64,000 nucleotides of DNA. Origin: Bicyclus anynana (Eukaryota > Arthropoda > Insecta > Lepidoptera > Nymphalidae). Shown piece by piece: positions 42,191-52,330 of this stretch. The notes under the pieces were generated by a model. It was not told where the DNA came from. It did not search any database and worked only from the letters and a program-made list of their open reading frames with translations. How positions within the stretch are numbered: the stretch's first letter is position 1; every line of letters starts with the position of its first letter. Position numbers and translations under genes: made by a program. The stretch spans positions 8,556,001 through 8,620,000 of the forward strand of contig NC_069106.1 of assembly GCF_947172395.1 (NCBI RefSeq). The letters run 5' to 3'.

Positions 42191-42835
42191 CACTTTGAAG
42201 AAAATTGAGTTGAAAAACTTAATCCAAGTTTGTAAATACGGCCGTATTAAGTAGTATATAGTTTGCATCAAAGTTTTAGAATAGACTTGTTTACAAATAT
42301 AATCTTTGGCCTATTATCTACCCGAGCAGTAGATCCGATGTCACATCGCTGTATCAACGATGTCGCAACGGGCAATCAATGTAAGACACCTCAATGTCGG
42401 CAGGTCGTTACTCGTTATCATTGCGCGTGTGTGTGTGTTCAAACACATGTTGTTTGTAACACACTTTTGTTCATGTAATTGTTATTATCTGTCCATCGCC
42501 AGACACAGCCGTTTGTTCATGTAAACGGTTCCATTCAGTGTAATATTAATAACAGTCTTTGTAATTAATGAATTTGTTAATGACAGAGATACTTTGATAC
42601 AATCGGCTTCGATATATAATCTATTTATCTACACAGACATACACGTTACAAAATAGTATAGAAACCGATTGTCTATATACAATAACATAGATGGAATTCA
42701 TTAATTAATTTATTTTTTACAAAAATCAATACAAGTCTACAAGGGCGGTTTCATCACCTTCTAAAGTAATTTAACTTCTGTTAAAATTGTACAGTCTATA
42801 ATAACTTTAGTTTTATCTATTAGAGTCGTCGTTAT
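42191..42835. other. no gene seen
   Basis: A GTGTGTGTGT run at 42427-42438. Otherwise unclassified AT-rich DNA. Confidence 0.3.
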
Positions 42836-43134
42836 TAACCCATCGGCTCACTGCTGAGCTCGAGTCTCCTCTCAGAATGAAAGGGGTTGGGCCAATAGTC
42901 CACCACGCCGGCCCAATGCGGATTGGCAGACTTCACACACGCAGAGAATTAAGAAAATTCTCTGGTATGCAGGTTTCCTCGCGATATTTTTCTTCACCGT
43001 TTGAGACACGTGATATTTGATTTCTTAAAATGCACACAACTGAAAAGTTGGAGGTGCATGCCCCTGACCGGATTCGAACCCACACCCTCCGGTGTCGGAG
43101 GCAGAGATCATATCCACTGGACTATCACGGCTCT
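42836..43134 (-). mobile_element. SINE-A, full length
   Basis: Reverse SINE-A from TTATTAACCCATCGGCTCAC to TCCACTGGACTATCACGGCT. Both pol III boxes are present. Confidence 0.94.
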
Positions 43135-43426
43135 AATAAAATAGAGTATTTCCATCGTACTGGAAACTATAACTGGTATAATGTACTTATAAAATATTTA
43201 TTTGCTAAAAATCTAAAAATGGTCATATATACTTTGTTTACCTTTATATAGTTCCTAAATGCACCCTCTAATTACCGCCACAAAGCCACGACAATATATT
43301 GTACATACCTGCAAGTAAAGAAAACATTATTTTAATAACTTGTAATTTTTCTACTTTAGTTGTAGCAAAGAAAACATAGTTGTAGTAGTTTTCTATTGGT
43401 GCTTTCGTCAATTTTTCTCATTCAAT

Positions 43427-43660
43427 TTTTTTATTATTTACAAGTTAGCCCTTGACCATAATCTCACCTGATGGTAAGTGATGATGCAATCTAAGATGGA
43501 AGCGGGCTAACTTGTAAGAAAATCCACACGTCTTTCGTTTTTTACACGGAGCGCTAGATAGCTTGTCGGTACGCCTTTGTCGGTAAGGTGGTAACTAGCC
43601 ACCAAGGACCAGAAAATCGACCCAACCGGAATCGAACCCAGGACATCTGTCTTGACGGAA
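43427..43660 (-). mobile_element. SINE-B, shortened copy
   Basis: ACAAGTTAGCCCTTGACCAT to GGAATCGAACCCAGGACATC (B box). About 25 bases after GGGCTAACTTGTAAG are deleted and the A box is gone. Confidence 0.88.
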
Positions 43661-43980
43661 GTCATCAACACTCAAACTTAAAATACTATCGCTCTTTTTT
43701 ACGTTGATGTTTAAAAATAGTGACGTCACTCATCAAAGGCCCTCGTCGTAAATGATGACGTACTTACGTCTCCGCGCAGCGTATGGGTATTTATAGCGGA
43801 AGGGTCGTGGGTTCCAGGTGCGAGCGGCGGGCGGGAGGGGACGGGGGGAGACATCCTGCGCTCTGGCCTATTTATAATCTGTACTATTTATAAAACATCG
43901 ATATATTGGTTTAGGATTTACTTCCTGGTAGGGACTGTATGATACGAGTAAATATCCATATTCCATACTATTATAATAAA
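43661..43980. other. unclassified, with a GC/purine-rich patch
   Basis: GCGAGCGGCGGGCGGGAGGG followed by GACGGGGGGAGAC at 43820-43853 stands out in an AT-rich region, with TATTTATAGC about 30 bases upstream. It could be a promoter-like patch; no downstream exon was recognised. Confidence 0.3.
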
Positions 43981-44168
43981 CTAGCTGACGGCGAGCGGCC
44001 GCGTGGTTCCCGTTCCCGTAGGAATACGGGGACAATATAGCCTATAGTCTTCCTCATTATATGGGCTATCTAATACTGAAAGAATTTTTCAAATCGGACC
44101 AGTATTTCCTGAGATTAGCGTGTTCAATCAAACAAACAAACTCTTCAGCTTCATAATATTAGTATAGA
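43981..44168 (-). mobile_element. Hel-1, full length
   Basis: CTAGCTGACGGCGAGCGGCC to CATAATATTAGTATAGA. It forms an inverted pair with 44372-44579. Confidence 0.92.
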
Positions 44169-44169
44169 T

Positions 44170-44333
44170 AGATTCAAAAGTATGTCTGTCTGTCTGTCAG
44201 TCTTACCTTTTCACGGCTATTAATCTAGCCATGAAAACACATAGAACTGATTTGGATAAAATTTGGAATATAGATAAATAGAACTTTGGAGCAGAACAAA
44301 GGCTCTTAATTCGGAAGAATCCATAATTCCTTA
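44170..44333 (+). mobile_element. unclassified element piece between two Hel-1 copies
   Basis: TATGTCTGTCTGTCTGTCAG, then ATGAAAACACATAGAACTG and GGAAGAATCCATAATTCC resemble Helitron-type bodies with a different start. Confidence 0.35.
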
Positions 44334-44368
44334 GAAATTTCTATACATATTATATGTATAGAAATTTC
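44334..44368. repeat. perfect 16-base hairpin, 3-base loop
   Basis: GAAATTTCTATACATA, loop TTA, TATGTATAGAAATTTC, immediately before a Hel-1 start. Confidence 0.95.
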
Positions 44369-44371
44369 GAA

Positions 44372-44579
44372 TCTATACCAATATTATAAAGCTGAAGAGT
44401 TTGTGTGTTTGTATGTTTGATTGAACGCGCTAATTTCAGGAACTACAGGTCCGATTTGAAAAAATATTTCAGTGTTAGATAGCCCATTTATCGAGGAAGG
44501 CTATAGGCTAAATGTACATTATCCCCATATTCCTACGGGAACGGGAACCACGCGGGTAAAACCGCGCGGCGTCAGCTAG
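44372..44579 (+). mobile_element. Hel-1, full length
   Basis: TCTATACCAATATTATAAAG to CCGCGCGGCGTCAGCTAG then T. Confidence 0.93.
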
Positions 44580-44695
44580 TTATAAGTATATATATAGTAT
44601 TGTGATAATATCGCTCTCACTTTCGTTACTCTCTTTACGGAGGGAGGGACGAAAGAGATGTCATATTTTCGATGTCGCCACTATTGGCTGAGTGT

Positions 44696-44800
44696 GTTTT
44701 TCCTGCACATCGCGACCAACACACGATCAGTTTTGTCAGCTGTCAAGCCATTAGCACTGCAGGCATGTGAGCTTACTTGATCGTCAGTGGCTGACATTAA
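44696..44800 (+). mobile_element. D1 MITE copy
   Basis: GCACATCGCGACCAACACAC, GATCAGTTTTGTCAG, then TTACTTGATCGTCAGTGGCT. Shares its right end with 46204-46302 and its centre with 50401, 51832 and 57738. Confidence 0.65.
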
Positions 44801-45579
44801 AACAGGCGCCATCACTGCTAATTGCAACATCCGGTCATTACCACCTCGCCACGTAACTGAGCGCATTGTTTGCCCAAAACAATGGAACTCGATCAGCTAT
44901 GTAGGTGGAATACATTACCCTCCTTTTTGTGTGCGGTCGGGTAAATTAGAGTACTCGATAAATACAGCACTTAGTTAAGAACTGATTACTTCTAGTGAAA
45001 TGGAATGCGTAACTTAAATTCTTCAAAATCTGGAGCACGGGTTACAACGGTTTGAATTTTGAATTCTGAATTTTGAATTTGACACTAGAGATAGGATCTC
45101 CTACAGAATCGATAATAATAATAAATACATACCCTTATACTTTCTACCTTGACAGGTGTATGAAAATTAAAAAAAAAACATAATATTATTATAATACTAA
45201 CGAATAAAAAATAACATGATTTGACGGGGCGTTCTTAACAACAAATAAAAATATACCAGTTTTAGTTTCCATGTTACTCGAAAGTGTTAAAATAACGAAA
45301 TAATTAGTAATATGTCGAAATGTATTATATAATGTCAATATTATTATACGAGTAAATGCCATGTCTATATAGTCTATAACTAGAAATGTATTTCTCTTTA
45401 CTTTCCGCCTCATAACCATCGCGTATTTACTTTAAAGGTAGTTCATGATCGGAATAAGTATAAACAACAGAAATGATAACTTCATTGAAAATGTATTGAT
45501 CGATTAAGTCATTATGGGGAATACCAAAGCATATTGATGCACCTACTCTTATCTTGCTTTTCCATATTTTTGTATAGGA
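44801..45579. other. no gene seen
   Basis: A GAATTTTGAATTCTGAATTTTGAATTTG run at 45054-45082 is a local tandem. Otherwise AT-rich unclassified DNA. Confidence 0.3.
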
Positions 45580-45715
45580 CGTTTTTCAGGGATCCGCGGC
45601 AGCGCCGCAAATCTGACCCTTTAAATCCCTGTAGCTCCGAAAGTAATGATCCCAGATACCCTGTTACTTTTACAAAATTGCTTTACTGTTAGCATACCCT
45701 TAATTTATATACAAT
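45580..45715 (+). repeat. dispersed repeat X1, copy 2
   Basis: CGTTTTTCAGGGATCCGCGG, CAGCGCCGCAAATCTGACC, GCTCCGAAAGTAATGATCCC and TGTTACTTTTACAAAATTGC align with 13885-14020. Confidence 0.75.
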
Positions 45716-45847
45716 TTAAAAAATCTGCCATCATCCCTATTACATATGCATCTTTAGCTCAGTGACTATAACCTACCTACTCGTAGATTAGATTTTTATC
45801 AAATTCTGTTATTACAATAAATAACATAATTATCAAAATATATTTGG

Positions 45848-46070
45848 TTCACTGCTGAGCTCAAGTCTCCGCTCAGAATAAGAAGGGTTAGGCCAATAGT
45901 CCACCACGCTGGCCCAATGCGGATTGGCAGGCTTCACACACGCAGAGAATTGAAAAAATTCTCTGGTATGCAGGTTTCCTCGCGATGTTTTTCCTCCACC
46001 GTTTGAGACACGTGATATTTAATTTCTTAAAATGCACTCAACTGAAAAGTTGGAGGTGCATGTCCTGGAC
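45848..46070 (-). mobile_element. SINE-A without tRNA head
   Basis: Reverse body from TTCACTGCTGAGCTCAAGTC to AAAGTTGGAGGTGCATGTCC; the B and A boxes are replaced by unrelated sequence. Confidence 0.9.
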
Positions 46071-46106
46071 ACACATATGTAAATTATAATAACAAATTAC
46101 CCTTAG

Positions 46107-46170
46107 TCGGGCTAGAGACCGTCAGTTTTAACTACTACATGTACAGTTTTATTTAATCGAAATTTCATTT
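46107..46170 (+). mobile_element. fragment of the CTACAGACC MITE family
   Basis: GGGCTAGAGACCGTCAGTTT, TGTACAGTTTTATTTAATCG and AAATTTCATTTAAAA resemble 28362-28510. Confidence 0.5.
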
Positions 46171-46203
46171 AAAATCATTAGAAAGATTTTTCTAAGTAAA
46201 AAA

Positions 46204-46302
46204 AGACGATCAAGTAATCTCACATGCCTGCAGCGCTAAAGGCTTGACAAAGCCGGTAAAACTGATCGTGTGGTGTGGTTACTTGATCGTCAGTGGCTGA
46301 CA
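46204..46302. mobile_element. D1 MITE copy with TIRs
   Basis: GACGATCAAGTAA (46205-46217) and TTACTTGATCGTC (46279-46291) are perfect 13-base inverted ends around an 87-base element with AAAACTGATCGTGTGG inside. Confidence 0.8.
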
Positions 46303-46569
46303 TAACATAATGTTGTTTCTGACACAATTTACTACGGCCAATCGCACAATCACAACTAAAGAGACCATTCGTTATCAGAGTAATCCCCAAATTCCGGAGA
46401 TATGTTATGTGCTATATCGCATTTTTGCTGACGTAAGCCATCATTTCATAACAATCAATTAAATCAAGTACCTAACTCAAAAATAAGTAAATTATAAGGC
46501 TGCATAATAGGGGTTTTTAAAACTCTAGTGTAGTTAAATAAACCTAACAGAGTAGGTAAGGTCAATACA

Positions 46570-46697
46570 AAAAAAAATATGAAAATTCGTTTACCGCTAG
46601 AAAGCCACGTTATTTGTGAGTCTCATAGGTTATATTTTATCGCCGTATTCCCACGGGTTCGGGAACTACGCGGGTGAAACCGCGAAACGTCTGCTAG
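46570..46697 (+). mobile_element. Helitron 3' part, head-to-tail with the next
   Basis: GCTAGAAAGCCACGTTATTT, CGTATTCCCACGGGTTCGGG, ACGCGGGTGAAACCGCGAAA then CGTCTGCTAG at 46697. Confidence 0.8.
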
Positions 46698-46892
46698 TCT
46701 ACACTAATATTATAAAGAGTAAAGATTTGTATTATATGTAAAGAATAAACTCAAAAACTACTGAACCGATTTGAAAAATTCTTTCACCAATAGAAAGCTG
46801 TATTATCATGGAGTAACGTAAGATATATTTTATCCTAGTATTCCCACAGGAAATCGAACTAAGCGGGTGAAACTGCGATGCTTTGCTAGCAT
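46698..46892 (+). mobile_element. Helitron, complete, starting at the previous CTAG
   Basis: TCTACACTAATATTATAAAG follows CTAG without a spacer; the 3' end is AAGCGGGTGAAACTGCGATG then CTTTGCTAG. Confidence 0.85.
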
Positions 46893-46944
46893 GACCTGAG
46901 AAACCTTTAGATTTTGTAAAATGACAAAGATCTAGACAACATAG

Positions 46945-47268
46945 TGTTATCGCTGCGTTGCAACGACTTGCGGTACGGACGGCTTCAGTGTGCTCATGGC
47001 GTTTGAGCCGTCCACATCTCTTATTGTGTAATTCTTTATGGGTTACTTTAAGGCGGGGAATTGACTTGAGTGGAAAAGGGGGAGTGTTTGTTAACAGTCA
47101 AAGGATCCTTTAACCCTACACACAACGTTCACGAGTGCGTGACTTCACTCAAGGTCATTCTCTGCCAATCTAGGGTCTTATTTTGGTTACAGTTTGATTT
47201 GTTAATTAAGTTGTCCTGACAAATGTTGTGAACCTTTGTTCGACATTAGTTTTCTTATTTTTGTAGTT
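46945..47268. repeat. dispersed repeat X3, copy 2
   Basis: ATCGCTGCGTTGCAACGACT to TTTTCTTATTTTTGTAG; small indels relative to 32616-32945 (loss of GTGATA and ATCATAA). Confidence 0.85.
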
Positions 47269-47309
47269 TGCTAAAAATAGGCACTTGTCCTATTCTATAT
47301 CAAAATGCT

Positions 47310-47420
47310 CGCTCAAAAAGCGCCGGAAGCAGGGCGTGCCCTAAGCGGGCGATCGAAAGCCGCTCAAATGACCAGCTGCTCGCGACGGCTCGAGCGGAAC
47401 GGTAATTTCTCGAGCGATGC
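47310..47420. other. GC-rich patch
   Basis: GCGCCGGAAGCAGGGCGTGC and CTCGCGACGGCTCGAGCGG. Short frames on both strands; no recognisable protein. Confidence 0.3.
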
Positions 47421-47567
47421 GACACGCGTGACGGACAGACGTCTGTATGCAAAACATCGAGCACTGGTATATACGTCAGTTTATTAGGTTGTCTGACCGT
47501 TGTTACACCCACGGCGATACGTAGCACGGAGAGGGTATATGAGTTTAGGGTAAACGATGTTTGTAAC

Positions 47568-47640
47568 CCTCCGGTGACGCCGCTGAGGAGGAATAAGGAT
47601 AAGGAGGGATAAGGATAAGGAGCCTACGGCACTTACACAA
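47568..47640 (-). mobile_element. tail-repeat fragment
   Basis: CCGGTGACGCCGCTGAGGAG, GGATAAGGAGGGATAAGGAT and GGAGCCTACGGCACTTACAC are the reverse of 37815-37862, with a GGATAA insertion. Confidence 0.55.
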
Positions 47641-48010
47641 TCAGACAAAAATAGATGTTTGTACAAATCAATGTCGTCACTTATCTACAAAACTGCTAGT
47701 CCAATTTCGTATTATACTTTCCATTTGAATTACGAGGGAGCTTTTAACCAATCAACAATCTATCGAATAACAGTTTCAATGTTTATTGTTGTTAAAATTA
47801 ATCATCCGATAATAATAGGCTACTTGCCTGTTTTGTAAACAGTGTTTAAATTGAATTATGGAAGTATTATTATAAGCTATATTTTATTTTGTCCCGTCAA
47901 TAATAACCATTAAAAAATTTAATATAAATGAAAAAATATCTACGTAAAATTTTTGCCACCGAAACACAACTCATTAGCAAGTGACGTCATTCATAGAGAT
48001 AACAGCGTGG
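47641..48010. other. no gene seen
   Basis: AT-rich unclassified DNA. Confidence 0.3.
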
Positions 48011-48121
48011 TTGGCGTTTGCAGTGATGTGATATATCACGTCACCGCAAGCGTCAATCACAAACCGATGCCTTGTAGCGAATGACGTCACAGTTTATGAT
48101 TGGCGTTTGCGGTGACGTGAT
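48011..48121. repeat. palindromic MITE core, three copies of a 22-mer
   Basis: TTGGCGTTTGCAGTGATGTG at 48011 pairs with 48035-48056 (4 mismatches, all transitions), and the same 22-mer recurs on plus at 48100-48121. Confidence 0.85.
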
Positions 48122-48575
48122 AAAAATACAATTTTGTTTTATGAAAATATTACAATTACGAGATAATTTTCACAAATAAAAATGTGATTAGAGTTTCTAG
48201 GCATCTGAACTGCCTATATGCAAAAAATCTTCTTAGTTTTATACAGCAGGCGAGTAGCCTATTAATAATTATAAAACTTTGAGATGTTTACTCGGGCACG
48301 GAAAAGGATGTAGGCAATTTTTCAACAAGAACAAAGTAGTATCCAGAGGGTCTGACGTCAGTTAGACAAACTGAGACATAAGCTAAGCGTTGTGTGCCTG
48401 AAATGATTGCCAATCAGATTGTTTGGAATATAACATTATGTGGCAAAAAAGAGCATCTGTCTTTAAAAAGCCATTGTTGTTCTTGGGACTCTTCTCAGCA
48501 GAACATGCCTCTCGAAATAGTGACAGGGTTCCTAGTCACACTTGACATTTCAAAAGTGCTTGTAAATTACGCCTA

Positions 48576-48830
48576 TCCTACTAATATTATAAACGCGAAA
48601 GTTTGTATAGATGTTTGGATGTATGTTTGGATGTTTGTTACTCTTTAACGCCGCTACTACTGAACCGAATTAGCTAGTATTGAGATATATAATAGCCTGT
48701 ATTAACTCATAGGCTATTTTTATCCCGGAAAAATCCATGGTTCCCGAGGGATTTGTAAACTTGTCAAGAATAATAAAAAAAAAAAAAAGAAACTAAATTT
48801 CTCGCGGACAAAGTCGCGAACGTCCGCTAG
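48576..48830 (+). mobile_element. Hel-2, full length
   Basis: TCCTACTAATATTATAAACG to CTCGCGGACAAAGTCGCGAA then CGTCCGCTAG. An A run of about 15 near 48775 interrupts it. A second Helitron-type end, AAGCCGCGGGCAGAAGCTAG, lies at 48911-48930. Confidence 0.9.
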
Positions 48831-48950
48831 TTTGAAATAAACTAATTCGAAATAATGGAAAGAACTCTGACGAACTCAGCCACAATGAACTTCACGCGGT
48901 AACTCGAGTAAAGCCGCGGGCAGAAGCTAGTAAATTAAACGATTTCCTTA

Positions 48951-49305
48951 CAATCGAATAGACACGCAATCTTCAAATAGGGAAACAAACAATATGCGAC
49001 GTAAACTACTCCACAGCCACGGTTGTACCTTCAAACCAAAATGCTTGGCGATAAAAAAATGTATGGCAGTAGATATTATTACCCGGACAAACGGACAAAA
49101 GCTAAAAAAATAATAGATTTCCTTACGCCATACAGGGGCGCATAAGAATAAATATTGTTTCAATTTTTTTTACCGCCCACATCCCCAAACACACCACAAT
49201 ACTTGACCGTGTGTGGATGGCATTACAGTCGAATAGGCACGCAATCATCAAATAGGGAAATTCACAATGGACGGCGTACACTACTCTAGTCACGGCTATA
49301 TAGAC
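48951..49305 (+). repeat. direct duplication, about 70 bp units 276 bp apart
   Basis: CAATCGAATAGACACGCAAT at 48951 and CAGTCGAATAGGCACGCAAT at 49226, both continuing TC.TCAAATAGGGAAA and AAACTACTC / CACTACTC. Confidence 0.75.
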
Positions 49306-49474
49306 GACGAGACGATTTCAATGCAAATCGCTGTCGGCAAGGTAAATGATATTGAAAGAGAAACCGAGGGATTTCATCACGAAGCGAGTTCGCAGAACAA
49401 AACGTTTCACAGCTTTGTTTCAGTAAGTATATCACGATGATTTTTAGTTAATTTTAGTTAAGTTCAGGTATGGT

Positions 49475-49605
49475 GTCGTGTAAAAACCGAAAGGGGTGTG
49501 GATTTTCATCCTCTTCCTAACAAGTTAGCCCGCTTCCATCTTAGATTACGTCACCACTTACCGTCAGGTGAAATTGTAATCAAGGGCTAACTTTTAAATA
49601 AAAAA
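49475..49605 (+). mobile_element. SINE-B 3' half
   Basis: GGTGTCGTGTAAAAACCGAA to GGCTAACTTTTAAATAAAAA. 5'-truncated. Confidence 0.88.
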
Positions 49606-50024
49606 AAATAATTATAACGTACGGGCAATAAATACGGGTTGTTTTTTTGAATTGTTCGTATTTCGACTACGGTTTTATAGTTCAAAAACAGGTACGACAG
49701 TTGGGGGATTTTTGGACTCCTTTAACGGTTTGGCGGTTGATAATGACTACATAACAATTAATCACACTAATATAAATAAGTTACAATGAACCCACACACG
49801 CGCATTCTGAATTACAGGGGTGTTAAGCCCACCGACTGTCTAACTCCGCTATTCTCTAACGATGTTTTTGTAGCTCCACAAATGAGTCTCGAATTTGTCT
49901 CTATACGAGTATCTCTATCTAGTATCGTGTTAGATAAGGAGATAAAGAAACGAGTTCGACACTTACACTGAAGAGTTCTTTTGGGCTCTGCTCTGAGTTT
50001 TTCTGTCTAACACTCAGTGGCGTG
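49606..50024. other. no gene seen
   Basis: Unclassified; the 61-codon frame at 49786 shows no domain. Confidence 0.3.
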
Positions 50025-50092
50025 CACGTCATAGATGAAAAAATGCACTCCATACCCCAAAGGACTCAATACAACCTTGTGAACCTATAATG
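50025..50092 (+). mobile_element. fragment of the CAGTGGCGTGCAC MITE
   Basis: TCAGTGGCGTGCACGTCATA then GATGAAAAAATGCACTCC, as at 36124. The right end is decayed. Confidence 0.65.
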
Positions 50093-50400
50093 GATGTCGC
50101 TACTGCTTACTGCTAAGATGATCGAACATTTTTCAGTCTTAACTGACAATTGGGCCTAAGAATGTAAACACTTAAGACATGGCTGTACGGTATAATACCT
50201 TTGCCTTTTTCTTAAGGGAAAAAATAAAGAAAACAAAAAAAATTGATGCTTCATTTGACGTTTGTTATTTGATGTACCTATGTTGTTGAAATCTGGCTGC
50301 TGGGTGTTATAAAAATTGAAATTGTTGTCCAATTTTTTTTAAATTAATTATTTGTAAGTGTGATTTTGTAAAATGAAAATCGAATAAGTGAAGAGTAAGG

Positions 50401-50527
50401 TGCTAGCCACGGACCATCCTATAACCTCACGGGTTGGCAGCGCAAACGAAGGACATCCGATAAAACTCATCATGTGTTCACATCGACCAACACACGATCA
50501 GTTTTATTGGATGGTCAGTGGCTAGCA
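50401..50527. mobile_element. D1-related hairpin MITE, complete
   Basis: Ends TGCTAGCCACGGACCATCC and GGATGGTCAGTGGCTAGCA (19 bases, one mismatch). An inner arm CCGATAAAACTCATCATGTG also pairs with ACACGATCAGTTTTATTGG, so most of the 127 bases fold back. Confidence 0.9.
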
Positions 50528-50756
50528 TTTAATACTTATAAATGAGTCATACAGTGTTATTTTTATTTGAGTTTTACATTGGGTTGCTCAGTTGTTGTAC
50601 TCAATACCTACTCCCAAAACATCGTAATTGTTTGTCCGTCGGCAATTCATTTGCATATCTCTCAAACCGGACTCAATTAGTCTGCGCGCGGCGCGTGACT
50701 GTGCAACTCACTACACTCCATCATATGATACCTACTCTTTGATAATTATATGTGAA

Positions 50757-50935
50757 CTAGCTGACGCCGCGCGGTTCCCGTTCCCGTAGGAATACAGGGA
50801 TAATATATAGCCTATAGTCTTCCTCAATAAATGGGCTATCTAACACTGAAAGAATTTTTCAAATCGGACCAGTAGCTCCTGAAATTAGCGCGTTCAATCA
50901 AACAAACTCTTCAGCTTTATAATATTAAGTATAGA
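50757..50935 (-). mobile_element. Hel-1, full length
   Basis: CTAGCTGACGCCGCGCGGTT to TTTATAATATTAAGTATAGA. Lacks the AACCGCGTGG arm present in other copies. Confidence 0.92.
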
Positions 50936-51003
50936 TTCAAAATTCATGAGTGTAATTTGAGATTGGATCAGAAACGAAGAGATCGGCAGTTGAATTAAAA
51001 TCT

Positions 51004-51300
51004 GTCCTAATATTATAAAACTGAAGACTTTGTTTGCTTGAACGCGCTAATCTCAGGAACTACTGCACCTCCAACTTTTCAGTTATGCTATGTTTCATTT
51101 AAAGAAATTAAATATCACGTGTCTCAAACGGTGAAGGAAAAACATCTTGAGGAAACCTGCATACCTGAGATTTTTTTTAATTCTCTACGTAAGTGAAATC
51201 TGCCAATCCGCATTAGTGGACCATTTGGCCTGACCTCTCATTCTGAAACGGAGACTCGAGCTCATCAGTTAGCCGAATATGGGTTAAAAATGATCATTTG
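51004..51300 (+). mobile_element. Hel-1 5' piece fused to a headless SINE-A
   Basis: TCCTAATATTATAAAACTGA to CTCAGGAACTACTG (51004-51065), then without a break GCACCTCCAACTTTTCAGTT and the SINE-A body to GCCGAATATGGGTTAAAAA. The SINE lost its head at the junction. Confidence 0.85.
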
Positions 51301-51828
51301 ATGAAAAGCTGTTATTTAAAATTACAAACGGATAATTCAATTTTATGTAGCTGTACCTTTATGTATAGCTAAAGGCAAAGATTACACAAGTATCTACACA
51401 AGTAATTATTTAAAAAAAAACATATAATAGCATAAGAAATTACTCGATACAAAAAACAATACATTTTTACCGCTTCACGCCATTTGCCGCGTCCCACTTA
51501 TAAACTAAATACCTACAAACGTACAATTTTCCCGGAATAAGCCAACTATTTCAAAATCCAGTTAATGATATGACGTTCTAAGAACTATTCACAAATGTGC
51601 CACACCAACATAATGTCACCGTCACACGTGTCTCACTGGTTAAAAGATAATTTAATTTTTAATTTATAACTATGAATTCCTTAAAGAAACAGTATATCAT
51701 CGTCCACGCCGTAAATAAAGTTATTTAAGAGTGTTATCCAGTAATAAAGCATTTAAACCGACTCGAAAAAATGAGGTTTTGTATTTGACCCGTATGTATC
51801 AATGAAATAATGGTCACGATGTCCATGA
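51301..51828. other. no gene seen
   Basis: AT-rich unclassified DNA. Confidence 0.3.
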
Positions 51829-51831
51829 CAT

Positions 51832-51925
51832 CATGCAGATCGCGACCAATACACGATCAGTTTAATCAGATGCCATTAGCTCTGCAGGCACGTCGACTTT
51901 GGGATGGTGAGTGGCTAGCATAACA
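51832..51925 (+). mobile_element. D1 MITE copy, left end lost
   Basis: GCAGATCGCGACCAATACAC, GATCAGTTTAATCAGA and GGGATGGTGAGTGGCTAGCA. Confidence 0.65.
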
Positions 51926-51929
51926 CTGT

Positions 51930-51978
51930 CTAGTTTTCCGACTACTTGAAGGCGAACAATATTGGTCATATTTAAAAG
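51930..51978 (+). mobile_element. SINE-C tail fragment
   Basis: TTTCCGACTACTTGAAGGCG then AATATTGGTCATATTTAAAA, the SINE-C 3' end. Confidence 0.6.
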
Positions 51979-51979
51979 A

Positions 51980-52330
51980 CTAGTGGACGCCCGCGACTTC
52001 GTCTACGAGGAAATCAATGTAAACTTTCAAGGCCTATTTCACTACTTAAGAGGTTTAATTTAAAAAAAATTGAATTACATTATATTGTATGTGTAGTAAT
52101 TGTGAAAAAAAATTAAAACTAACTCTAAAAATGAAGGATTTTCCATACAGACTTTGAACCCCTATTTCACCCCTTTCTTTAATTTTTTTTTTCCCAATAA
52201 AAAGTATCCTAATCTCCGTATTTATGGTCTTAAACCTTCTCAAGATTCATTTGAATTAATTCAGTACAGTAGTTTCAGCGTGATGCCCGAATAACAAAAA
52301 ACACTAACAGACAGGCAGATAAAAAATAAA
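51980..52330 (-). mobile_element. Hel-2/3-type Helitron, full 3' end
   Basis: CTAGTGGACGCCCGCGACTT start, then AAATCAATGTAAACTTTCAA and CCTATTTCACTACTTAAGAG. The 5' limit is uncertain, near GACAGGCAGATAA. Confidence 0.7.
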
